This document shows, in pieces, positions 1-7,260 of a DNA stretch of 11,695 nucleotides (position 1 is the stretch's first letter; every line of letters begins with the position of its first letter). Below the pieces are notes generated by a model, which had not been told where the DNA came from, ran no database searches, and was given only the letters and a program-made list of their open reading frames with translations. Origin of the DNA: Euperipatoides rowelli (Eukaryota; Onychophora; Udeonychophora; Euonychophora; Peripatopsidae); NCBI GenBank assembly GCA_003024985.2, contig PXIH01S0006634.1; one strand, written 5' to 3'. A program made the position numbers and the translations under genes.

Positions 1-135
1 TAATAATAAAAAATTAAAAAAATCTATTACATTTGACCTTTAATAAATTCGGAAGCCTCATGTTAAACTTTCAATAATTTTTTATTTTTTTTGGCCCTGG
101 GCTATATAAAGTTTGGAAGCTGAGGCCCCCCTGCA
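1..135 (-). mobile_element. Fragment of the 7965-8234 hAT-like family, cut by the window start
   Basis: Read on the minus strand, TCCAAACTTTATATAGCCCAGG (about 115 back to 94) and the AAATTT-TAAA-TT segment near 35-55 match the interior of the 7965-8234 element in the same order. The preceding G-run also matches. One end lies outside the window, so the element boundaries and any target duplication cannot be seen. Confidence 0.6.
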
Positions 136-220
136 ATGTTTCTTTCAGGCATACCTCCAGGGGCGAACCCTCCCTAGCAAACCAACCACCCCCCCTGGGG
201 GAAATTGGGAAAAAATACAA

Positions 221-420
221 ATCTTATAAAAGGAAACAGAAAGTCAACAACAGTAAATGACACAAAGTCGACATACTAATCACTGTACAACCGGTAACCC
301 AAAAAAAAGCTTATAAAATCAGACAGAAAGGCAAAATGTCAAAAAAAAAAGCTTATCAAATCAGAAAGGCAACAAAATGTCGTCAACCAAAAAAAAAAAG
401 CTTATTAAAAAATCTGTAAA
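221..420 (+). repeat. A-run/AAGCTTAT minisatellite, 42-49 bp units
   Basis: The unit is an A run, then AAGCTTAT, AAATCAGA, GAAAGGCAA and AAATGTC. Clear copies have AAGCTTAT at 307-314, 349-356 and 398-405; a diverged first copy begins near 221 (AATCTTATAAAAGG..CAGAAAGTCAAC). The same unit occurs twice inside the hAT-like element at 7965-8234, and once more, diverged, near 1353. The array therefore appears to travel with the element family. Confidence 0.75.
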
Positions 421-468
421 TACATACACCTTGCCCCCCTGNGTAAATACATACACCTTGCCCCCCTG
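416..468. other. Single N between two identical 26-bp sequences: probable assembly join artefact
   Basis: Bases 416-441 (GTAAATACATACACC...CCCCCCTG) are repeated exactly at 443-468, separated only by the N at 442. This is what results when two contigs with an unmerged overlap are joined with a placeholder. A true tandem duplication with one uncalled base is the alternative. Any frame read across this point is unreliable. Confidence 0.8.
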
Positions 469-576
469 AACTTGTGAAATGCCCCCCCCCCCTGCCCTTG
501 AGAAAATTGTCTGAAAAACACTGCCCCCTGCATTACGAGGCCCTAAGCTACAGCCCACCAAGCCCATCCGGCACTG

Positions 577-1080
577 AGTGTATGTCAAGATAGAAAAAGA
601 TGGATGACACTTGCAGTTTATAGACTCAAGAAACGTTTAATGATTTGAATATTCTGATTTGAATAAAAATAACATTCATAATAAAAAAAAATGTATTAAA
701 GAAACACAGTTCCTTCGGGATAATTAAAAAAAAATAAACTATTAGGACGATTTAGTTCAACATACAAAACTATTAAGTTTTTAGAAATTTTTTTTGGAGA
801 CAAAATATACGTTACACTGAACTTACACGGATTTAATTTATATGTTTTTGGAATAGCACAATTTAAATATTACTAGCGAATAAGTCCGCTACACGAGCAT
901 CAACCTTTTTTTTTTTGTTTAAGCCTTTTTTATGTAAGATAAAACATCACTTAAAGTTTTTAAAAATAGTTCCCGTGCCAATCTTTTAAGCCTGTTAAAC
1001 CTTTTGAAAAAGAAAAGGTTTTGAATAAGCCCGTTAGATGGCGCTGTTACTGGCCTCGGAATACGCTAATCCTATTACTA
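577..1080. other. AT-rich non-coding stretch
   Basis: No coding frame or element boundary was recognised. The only structure seen is a perfect 9-bp hairpin AAACCTTTT/AAAAGGTTT with a 7-nt loop at 997-1021. Confidence 0.5.
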
Positions 1081-1088
1081 TATAGGAT

Positions 1089-1468
1089 CAGTGCTTTTCT
1101 TTCTGAGGAACTCCTCACAGGAACTGAGTTCCTGCACCTTTTTTAAAAGTGATTTTTGAAAAACTTGAATACTTTTTATACATTTTGATATTTTTCATAA
1201 ATTACTAATATAAAAACTTGGCACTATTTAATAGAATTGAATATTGAAAAGATTCAGCAATTTTGGCCATTTTCAGATAAATAAAGATTTTAAATTTCAT
1301 TTTGGTGTTAACAAAAAACTTAGTAGCAACCCCCAAAAAAATAAAAAAAATAAAGCTTATTAAAATTTTTTTTTTTTTGTGTGTGTGTGGGGGGGGGGTT
1401 AAGAACTGCATGGGGCGGGCCATTATATAGGAGTTCCTGCACCTTTTTTTCTTAAAAAAAAAGCACTG
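1089..1468. mobile_element. hAT-like non-autonomous element (MITE), 380 bp, with 8-bp TSD
   Basis: The left end CAGTGCTTTTCTTT (1089 on) and the reverse complement of the right end, CAGTGCTTTTTTTT (1468 back), agree at 13 of 14 positions. They are flanked by an identical 8-bp direct repeat TATAGGAT at 1081-1088 and 1469-1476. An 8-bp target duplication with CAGTG-type ends is typical of the hAT superfamily. A GGAACTC/GAGTTCCTGCACC motif lies near both ends in opposite orientations (1106-1137 and 1430-1446). There is no transposase frame inside, so the element must have been moved in trans. It also contains AAGCTTAT (1353-1360) and a GT/G run (about 1379-1398). Confidence 0.88.
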
Positions 1469-1476
1469 TATAGGAT

Positions 1477-1930
1477 TATAATTTTTAAAATTATACGGTA
1501 ATTTGTTTGAAATAATATGATTTGCAAAATAATTAAGCTTCATTGCATTTGTTCATGTTTGGATAGTCTGTTCTAAGTGTATATACAGTATATACAATAC
1601 AGTATATTATTAAGCGACTATATTTATATTTAAGCTATAGTATTGGATTCAAGTTTACTAGAAGCTGCACATCATTACAGAGAAGAGAACTTAGCGTCTG
1701 ATAGCAATTTGCAGCAATTGGTTCATCATCAAAATGATCTTGAACTCCAAAAAATATTTGAAATTTTTTTTTTGTAATCTCAGATCATAGATATAGAACC
1801 CTCTGGAGGGCAAGAATATTCTTAAATTTATCTTTTAATATTTTTTTAAAAGCAAGGTTTTTTTTTTTTACTTTTTTCAGTAGTCCAGTTCACTATGTTC
1901 AGATTTTTTAGTTCATTTAATTTTCTTGAG
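1477..1930. other. AT-rich non-coding stretch with one short protein-like frame
   Basis: Near 1578-1610 there are three GTATA/CAGTATA-type motifs (GTATATACAGTATATAC). A plus-strand frame at 1634-1774 is listed separately. The remainder is T-rich sequence with no recognised element. Confidence 0.45.
1634..1777 (+). other. Short protein-like open frame, possible exon, unrecognised
   Basis: Between an in-frame TAA at 1631-1633 and a TAA at 1775-1777 lie 47 codons with no ATG start. The middle part (SSLLEAAHHYREENLASDSN and on to LELQKIFE) has a mixed, helix-like composition unlike the lysine/phenylalanine/asparagine translations typical of the surrounding AT-rich DNA. AG dinucleotides after T-rich sequence at 1633-1634 and 1639-1640 could serve as splice acceptors, but no strong donor follows. 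It may be an exon, a relic of one, or chance. I recognise no family. Confidence 0.25.
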
Positions 1931-1947
1931 GATTACATAAACCTGTC

Positions 1948-2004
1948 TTGAGAGACCACCCCTTCGGCCATGAAATAAAGATGTCAAAACAGGTGGTCTC
2001 TCAA
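1948..2004. repeat. Perfect 13-bp inverted repeat at the left end of the TIR element
   Basis: TTGAGAGACCACC at 1948-1960 is exactly complementary to GGTGGTCTCTCAA at 1992-2004, with a 31-nt spacer. The hairpin lies inside the left end of the element at 1939-3179 and could form part of a transposase binding site. Confidence 0.85.
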
Positions 2005-2022
2005 AAGAAAACCTGTCTTGAG

Positions 2023-2768
2023 CAGTGCTAGAAATCAGAATTTTTTGGTGGTAGCCCACCGAACTACCACTCTTAATATACCAGTAGCCCGGGTGTTTTT
2101 GTAGTAGCCCAAATTTTCTGTAGAAAAACATTTTTGCTTGTTTATTTTTTTAATTATTTTGATACACCCTAATAAGTCTATAATAATTCTAATGCAAGTA
2201 TTTTTTATTGGAAATAAAAATACAATCAGTTGCCTGTTTTTGTATAAATTGAATTGTTAATTAATCGTGAGTCAAATTTGACAATAGGCTATAGTGAAAT
2301 TCAAATAGACTTCACAGATGTACAGTAAGTTTAGACACTATTTTTATATGATTTTTGCTTTACTGGAAAATAAAATCAATATTCAACAGAGTGCAGACTA
2401 ATGTAAAACTGCTATATTTTTTAATTTTACTCAAACAATTTAGATGCTACTTTATAGTCCACCTAGTCCAAATTTTTTTTTTTTTAAATCATAGGATCCA
2501 GAAAATGGTAGGTCTGGGATCCAGACGCTAGTAATTTAGGATCTGGATCTCAGACCAATCATTGTCCTTCAAAGGATTTTTTTTTTAAATGGCTTATATA
2601 TAAATTCTGTACAATTTGAACAGAGCTTGGTCCAGATCAATTTGGTCTAGAATGGGTTTACTGTATTTATTTATATTACATTGCAAGTCCAGGGCTACCT
2701 CTGAACTTGCAATTAGTAGCCCAACCAATTTATTAGTAGCCTCAGGCTACCATTAATTTCGAGCCCTG
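2023..2768. mobile_element. hAT-like non-autonomous element, 746 bp, with 8-bp TSD, nested in another element
   Basis: The ends are CAGTGCTAGAAATCA (2023 on) and, reversed from 2768, CAGGGCTCGAAATTA; 12 of 15 positions agree. The flanks are an identical GTCTTGAG at 2015-2022 and 2769-2776, the 8-bp duplication expected for hAT. Subterminal GTAGCCC motifs occur at 2051-2057, 2084-2090, 2104-2110 and 2716-2722, with GGGCTAC at 2692-2698; clustered short motifs of this kind bind transposase in known hAT elements. There is no transposase frame. It sits inside the TIR element at 1939-3179, so it is the younger of the two. Confidence 0.88.
2506..2554. repeat. Inverted-repeat fragment of the 3278-3510 palindromic family
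   Basis: GGTCTGGGATCCAGA and TCTGGATCTCAGACC pair with one mismatch around a short loop. Reversed, the left arm reads CTAGCGTCTGGATCCCAGAC and nearly matches the left arm of the element at 3278-3510. It looks like two element ends brought together by loss of the middle, lying inside the hAT-like element at 2023-2768. Confidence 0.7.
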
Positions 2769-3277
2769 GTCTTGAGGGACCAACACTTCTGCGATAATGG
2801 TCTTTCAAAGGAGGTGGTTTCTAAAATAAACTTTCCCATTTTTTTTCAACAAACAGTGCTCTCTCTCTCAAAAAGCCCAATATTGTATTGAATTACAGTA
2901 CGTTATATTTTAAGGCATTTATAAATTTATTTCAATTTGCTTTTTTTATTAATTTTGTCTGTGAATAAAAAAAAGAGCAACTTTCTATTTTGTGAAACAA
3001 GTTGCTAATACACTCATGGTCTTACAAAAAAGGCTGAATACATGCCAGGAATTTTAAAAGGCTAGCCACTGGTCACATTAGAGAGGTGGTCATTTGTGTT
3101 AAAAATTGATCAGTGCAATGTAATTATGGTCCTCAAAGACAGGGGGTTACTAATAGGAGGGGTCTCTCAAGACAGGTTTTACTATATTAAAACTAAACAT
3201 TTTTAAAATCATCATAACAAAACAAATTAAAAAATACATGATTCCATTGTCCCAGAAGCAGGGATTTTAGGGGTGGT

Positions 3278-3510
3278 CCCTAAAAGACTAGCGTCTTGAT
3301 CTCAGACCTACCAGTCATGCAGCCAATTACACAATCTACTAAACTTAGCCATGCACTGACCCTAACTCCAACTTAAATATTAAAGCATAAATAAATAAAC
3401 TAACAATCACTCAGAGGTCAGTTTGCAGATAGAATGCATGCCACCTATGATTGGCTGTTTTGGGGCTGAATGACAATGTCTGAGATCCAGAAGCTAGTCC
3501 TAAAAGTCCC
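3278..3510. mobile_element. Palindromic miniature element, superfamily not assigned
   Basis: The left arm GACTAGCGTCTTGATCTCAG (from 3286) and the reverse complement of the right arm, GACTAGCTTCTGGATCTCAG (from about 3500 back), are closely similar. Similarity continues inward through CAGAC..GTCAT.CAGCC, giving arms of roughly 45-50 bp. The element is about 230 bp long and non-coding. Target duplication is obscured by the poly-C/poly-T run on the right. Arms of the same family appear at 2506-2554 and about 9458-9500. Confidence 0.6.
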
Positions 3511-4293
3511 CCCCTTTTTTTTTTTTTTTTACATTTTGGTCCCAAAGTTCTCCTTTTTTTTTTAAAGAAAAATTTGTACCATATATAATTTTAAATTAAT
3601 AGTGAAATCATTTAAACCAGTAAGTAAATTTTATTTTGTAAAAATTATATTAACCTAAAGAGGAGTTTATAGAGTAAGTTTATGTACTCTATCTATTTTG
3701 TTGAAATATTTGCCAGTATTTAAATTTTTTCCCCCACCCATCACCAGTATATAAATTTGAAATTATTAACAAAAAGGTAGTTTTGGCTGCTGGAATTTTG
3801 GTCCTAAGTAAACCAGGAGTTGAGAAATTAAGAATTTAGTATTTAAAGGTCACCATTCCAAAAAATTCAATATGGCCACCATAACAACAGGTGAAAAAAT
3901 GGAATCAATGATTTTCTGAATTGCTATTCTTTAAGATTTACAAAAAATCGATAGTTTTTATATTCCTCCAAAAAAGTGAGCGAAATTACACAAGGGACTT
4001 GACTACAGTGGAGTTTTTTTTTTTTTTTAACAGAGCCTAAGCTCTTATAAATATTATATCGCCTTAACCTAACTGTTGAAATCAACATCAATAGTTAAAG
4101 TTCAGACATGAACTGTTATCACACATTACAACGGAACTTATGAGCGATTTGGTGTAATTCTAAAGACACCTACTCTTTCTACACTAGCTGTTCTTAAAAC
4201 AAGACATAGTTTATTCAGTTTTTTTTTTTTTTTAGTGTCTAATTATCTTTGAAAATCAATTATTTAAAAAATAGCATTTTATTTGCCCTTTAA
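3511..4293. other. AT-rich non-coding stretch with long T runs
   Basis: T runs lie near 3517-3531, 4014-4028 and 4220-4234. No coding frame, element ends or RNA gene was recognised. It lies downstream of the zinc-finger exon on the minus strand and could be intronic to that gene. Confidence 0.45.
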
Positions 4294-4700
4294 TATGAAA
4301 TTTAAAATTAGAATTACGATTGGTTTTATATTCTCATTCTGTACAATGGAAAACATTAATTCCACAATGTTTACTAAGATGCTGTTTAAAGCTCAACTCT
4401 TTATGGGTTTTATATTCACAATCGGAATAATAGAACTTATATTCCCCAAAATGTTTACTCATATGAATTCTAAAATTAGAATTTTGTTTTATAGCTGCAT
4501 TCCGTACAATTAAACTTTTTTCCAGAACGTGTCATTTGAGGAAGTTTATATTCTGTACAATGGAATATCTAATCGTTAGAATGTATGCCGATATGAAGTT
4601 AAAGTTATAATTACAATTAGTTTTATATGCACATTTTCTACAATGGAAATTATGTACTTCGGAAGTAATGCCAAGATTACTTTCAGCACCAAGACGTGCG
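4294..4700 (+). repeat. Degenerate tandem repeat, unit about 84 bp
   Basis: The recurring order is TATGAA-TT-AAA-TTAGAATTACGATT, GGTTTTATATTC, TGTACAATGGAA, and AATGTTTACTA-GA. TATGAA starts units at 4294, 4462 and 4592, with a diverged unit near 4381; 4294 to 4462 is 168 bp, or two units. TACAATGGAA recurs near 4343, 4557 and 4639. The open frame across 4283-4513 is a by-product of these repeats. The array lies just downstream of the zinc-finger exon, so it may be intronic. Confidence 0.6.
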
Positions 4701-4886
4701 GTGTTATGCTCACATTCATAGTTTTATGTTCGAAATGATTTCCCAGATGTTAAGATCCATATTGATTTAATATGGATTAGATATAGGCCTAAATCTCTTT
4801 ATTTAGAACATTCTTTTCTTATTAATTTTATAATTATTTTTGTTACCATAGAAAGTTTCACTTTCAAATGATTTTTTTGTCTTTCT

Positions 4887-5891
4887 TTATACATGAATTT
4901 TGAAGTTGCAGGTAGGACACTGGAAGAAATGTAGCATTTCATCCTGCGTCAAGTTTGGTGAGCGAATATACATATTGTCCTCTATGGGAGTTAACTGACT
5001 ACTTTCTTTATTTTCAGCTTTTATATTTTTTAAGGGTAAGCCCATTTCATTTGAAGTTGGACTCATTTCAGTTAACGGTAGACACATTTCATTAATGGGT
5101 AATCCATTTTCCTTCAAGGGTATGCTTTTTTCATTTGAAGATGCATCCATTTCATTCAAGTATAGATCTATTTTATTTACGGGAATCCCCTCTTCATGTG
5201 GTATGCCCTTTTCATTCAAGAATACACCCATTTCATTTAAAGGTATGCCCTTTTCATTTAAGGATACACCCATTTCATTTAAAGGTAGGTCCAGTTCATT
5301 AAATTTATTTGTTTTATCAGATTCTGATTCTTGATCATTAGAATCAATTGGAAAGTCTGTATTGAATTCCGTTTTTATTATTAGTTTATTTGTATTGTTA
5401 CATTGATCAGCTATGTCATCATCATCACATTTTTGGTTCTTCTCTTTCTTAAATTGAGTAGTTTCTTCATTGGTAAATTCCTTTTTTACTTGTTTTAAGT
5501 TTGGATTCACATTGTGTTCTAAGTTAGGATGTTTGTTATCTTGTACAATATCTTCTGTAGAATGTTCTATTTTTATCTTTTTTAAAGTTTGGCTCGTTTG
5601 AGGACCAGAATAGGAATGACTAAATTGCAATATATTTTGTTTAGAATCTGATGAACTTTCTTCATAATTTTTACTCTCTTTTTGAGTAAATTGAATTGCA
5701 TCCGTCTCACAATCCATTTGTACACTGTATAAATATGGGTTATATTTTATCTCTGACTTATCAAGATTCTCTTCTTTAACTGTAAATTCCAGTTTCTCTT
5801 CTGTTGAACATTCCATTTTTATCTGGTTTAGTGGCTGGTTAACTGTGTTCAATACATAATCTGATTTAATATCTTGTTTATTGAATTCCAT
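4887..5891 (-). CDS. First coding exon of a probable C2H2 zinc-finger protein (partial)
   Basis: This is the only long open frame in the window (334 codons). The start is chosen at 5891 because its context is good (ACAATGG, A at -3 and G at +4) and an in-frame TAG lies upstream at 5931-5933. The product is hydrophilic, acidic and basic by turns, with no signal peptide or membrane segment. Residues 21-175 hold four to five diverged copies of a 20-21 residue unit with Psi-K-x-E motifs (IKME 24-27, VKEE 38-41, IKIE 106-109, VKKE 135-138, IKTE 172-175; also IKAE 290-293). Residues 197-286 are about 13 tandem heptads. Residues 323-333 read FQCPTCNFKIH, the opening CxxC plus aromatic of a C2H2 finger, and then the frame stops after one more codon. 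GTATAA at 4892-4887 could be a splice donor directly after His333, though it matches the consensus weakly. The expected role is DNA binding in the nucleus, inferred from the finger start alone. It could instead be a truncated pseudogene. No intact finger was recognised downstream on this strand. Confidence 0.75.
   Translation of the reverse strand: MEFNKQDIKSDYVLNTVNQPLNQIKMECSTEEKLEFTVKEENLDKSEIKYNPYLYSVQMDCETDAIQFTQKESKNYEESSSDSKQNILQFSHSYSGPQTSQTLKKIKIEHSTEDIVQDNKHPNLEHNVNPNLKQVKKEFTNEETTQFKKEKNQKCDDDDIADQCNNTNKLIIKTEFNTDFPIDSNDQESESDKTNKFNELDLPLNEMGVSLNEKGIPLNEMGVFLNEKGIPHEEGIPVNKIDLYLNEMDASSNEKSIPLKENGLPINEMCLPLTEMSPTSNEMGLPLKNIKAENKESSQLTPIEDNMYIRSPNLTQDEMLHFFQCPTCNFKIHV
5034..5303 (-). 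repeat. Coding minisatellite: 21-bp units encoding tandem heptads
   Basis: Residues 197-286 of the zinc-finger exon divide into about 13 seven-residue units: FNELDLP, LNEMGVS, LNEKGIP, LNEMGVF, LNEKGIP, a six-residue HEEGIP, then VNKIDLY, LNEMDAS, SNEKSIP, LKENGLP, INEMCLP, LTEMSPT and SNEMGLP. The consensus is (L/S)-N-E-(M/K)-G-x-P. The MGVx/KGIP alternation between residues 204 and 231 points to a recent 42-bp duplication on top of the older 21-bp unit. The lengths keep the frame, and the one short unit loses exactly one codon, so the array has expanded while remaining coding. The function is unknown; a flexible spacer or a repeated docking motif are both possible. Confidence 0.9.
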
Positions 5892-6074
5892 TGTAGAATT
5901 AAATTTATGTATGCTAATTAATTTATATATCTAGTTAAGTTATTTATAATATTTTCAATCTCTTATCAGAGGTTACTATTCCTTTTCTTAGCAATCCACT
6001 TTATCATATTCCCGTTTTTACTAAATACAAATTTTTTAATTTTTTTTTTAAAAAATTATGATCTGAACCTATGA
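5892..6074. other. Upstream flank of the zinc-finger exon
   Basis: On the minus strand, ATATATAA (5930-5923) lies about 32-39 bp before the ATG. It is TATA-like but very close to the start, and in such AT-rich sequence it may mean nothing. TTAACTAG (about 5938-5931) could instead be a splice acceptor for an upstream non-coding exon. Neither is well supported. Confidence 0.25.
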
Positions 6075-6227
6075 AACTTTAGATCTTATTTCTTACCATT
6101 GATAATTGGTTTTTGGGGTAGGCCAAGGAGAGAATTGCTGGATGACTTTAAGGACCATGCTAAAATCATGGAACACTTAATATTAAAAAAGAAGAGCTCA
6201 AAATATGACATTTTTGGTGATGCATGA
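6075..6227 (+). pseudogene. Possible LINE-type reverse-transcriptase C-terminal relic
   Basis: An open plus-strand frame of 50 codons runs from after the TGA at 6072-6074 to the TGA at 6225-6227. From 6117 it reads GRPRRELLDDFKDHAKIMEH and ends KYDIFGDA. A GRPxxxWxDDxK-type motif followed by a helix is familiar from the C-termini of non-LTR retrotransposon polyproteins. Here the usual Trp is Leu and the later Trp positions are absent. No upstream reverse-transcriptase core was seen, as expected for a decayed fragment. The alternative is an unrelated small exon; a T/G-rich tract ending in TAG (about 6107-6121) could be its acceptor. Confidence 0.35.
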
Positions 6228-7130
6228 ACATGAAATCTACTTCGGAAGACGTACACAATCTTTAATGATGTTGACTGATTTTAAATTAGATTTAGGGTAA
6301 TTATCCACTAACTAGCCTATTGTAAGCCAAAAAATTAATGATACAATTACTTTAATGCAATATTTTAAATGTGAATTAATTTTTATCTGAATTTCGATGA
6401 AATTATTCAATTATTCTTATTATCGGTAGTAATTAAAATAATAATTAAAATTGTGATTAAATGAATTTGTGATTTAGTGAAAATAAATTCTTTAATTGAA
6501 GATTTGAATTCAAATGAATATGGCATAAAATTTGTCTTAGGAGTCTATTATATGCTTTAACTTTAATATTAAAGCCTTTAACATACGGTTAAATATCTTA
6601 TTATGTTTTGAAAACTCTATTTGTAAATATTTTGGGCTATATACAATTATAATTAACATCCAAATCATCAAATAAGCTTAAAGTAATTGCCTTAGATTAA
6701 ACGCATTTTAAAAATTTAGAATTTTTCATATTTAGAAAAGATTTATAGCCAAATGTTTTTAAATCAAGACATCTCCGTCTATAATAATGTTTGTTATAAT
6801 GCTAGAATTATGTACTTTAATCTTGATTAATGACTTTCTAATGGTTACTTTACCATCCTATGGATGATAATCAAATTTTAATGATCACAAGTTGATGGGA
6901 AAACGGTTATTGGTAACCCAAAAGAGTTTATAATCAAAATGTGCAAAAAGTTAGTTAAATTTTTACCCTAAACATCTGACTGATAAGTTATTAGTGAGGA
7001 TATACACTGGTTGATAGTTAAACAATTATTCTAGGCATTCAACAGGCCATTTGCCATACCATATAGTCAAATTATTCCTCTAAACGTTCAACAATTAGTT
7101 AAATTCGTACTCAAAACACAAGCTGGTTAT
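6228..7130. other. AT-rich non-coding stretch with weak repetitiveness
   Basis: No coding frame or element was recognised. From about 6890 onwards, phrases such as GTTAGTTAAAT, GGTTATTG/GGTTGATAG and CTAAAC-TT recur loosely. This suggests an older, more diverged part of the tandem repeat that becomes clear at 7131. Confidence 0.4.
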
Positions 7131-7260
7131 TGTAGATAAACACACAAATGTTTCACTGTAGATAAACCTCAAATAGTTAAGTAAAATGGTTCCTATAGAT
7201 AAACACAACATTGAGTCAAATGATTAATGTAGATAAGAACCACAACGTTAGGTCAAGTGT
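7131..7260 (+). repeat. Degenerate short tandem repeat (26-37 bp units)
   Basis: TGTAGATAAAC-type cores begin at 7131, 7157, 7194 (TATAGATAAAC) and 7229 (TGTAGATAAGAAC), spaced 26, 37 and 35 bp. The units contain CACAACATTGAGTCAAATG-like segments between the cores. No function is apparent. Confidence 0.6.

Larger units (their letters stand above)
158..576. mobile_element. Probable hAT-like element copy with G/C runs and minisatellite interior
   Basis: The right end, reversed from 576, reads CAGTGCCGGATGGGCTTGG and then GGCTGTAGC and GGCCTC, paralleling the left end of the 7965-8234 element (CAGGGCCAGAT..GGGCTT..GGCTGTAGC). A hAT-like CAGGGGCG at 158 could be the other end, but it matches only about 7 of 10 bases and the 8-bp flanks differ (CATACCTC and AGTGTATG). 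The pairing of these two ends is therefore doubtful. The interior has long C runs (about 470-495) and the AAGCTTAT repeats. Confidence 0.45.
1939..3179. mobile_element. Terminal-inverted-repeat element, superfamily unknown, interrupted by a hAT element
   Basis: A perfect 19-bp inverted pair, AAACCTGTCTTGAGAGACC at 1939-1957 and its complement at 3161-3179, marks the two ends. Related GGTC/CTCAA/GACAGG motifs recur inside both ends (1992-2004, 2012-2022, 2769-2780, 3128-3142), so the ends are built from tandem and inverted copies of one motif. Most of the middle is the inserted hAT-like element at 2023-2768; removing it leaves roughly 490 bp. No target-site duplication could be fixed at the outer edges and there is no coding potential. 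The superfamily was not recognised. Confidence 0.65.

Noticed and set aside
361-588. Minus-strand open frame of 75 codons
   Set aside because: It crosses the N and the duplicated 26 bp, and it translates G/C runs of a repeat.
1205-1543. Minus-strand open frame of 112 codons
   Set aside because: It runs across the end and target duplication of the hAT-like element at 1089-1468 and is Lys/Phe/Ile-rich, as expected from A/T runs.
1913-2131. Minus-strand open frame of 72 codons
   Set aside because: It spans the boundary of two nested elements and has no recognisable domain.
4108-4240. Plus-strand frame containing GTYERFGVILKTPTLSTL
   Set aside because: It has an acceptable composition but is short, has no start or splice context, ends in a poly-Phe run from a T tract, and suggests no family.
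4283-4513. Plus-strand open frame of 76 codons
   Set aside because: It lies within the degenerate 84-bp tandem repeat and has a low-complexity Phe/Ile/Met composition.
4887-4933. Second splice acceptor reading (TTTCTTCCAG before TGTCCTACC) inside the finger
   Set aside because: The continuous frame across it gives a proper FQCPTC knuckle, so the resemblance to an acceptor is probably chance.
5095-5334. Plus-strand open frame of 79 codons opposite the heptad array
   Set aside because: It is the antisense of the 21-bp coding repeat; because the unit length is a multiple of three, an open antisense frame follows automatically.
7131-7260. CRISPR-like array
   Set aside because: The repeats are degenerate, spacing is uneven (26, 37 and 35 bp), and the setting is an animal genome.
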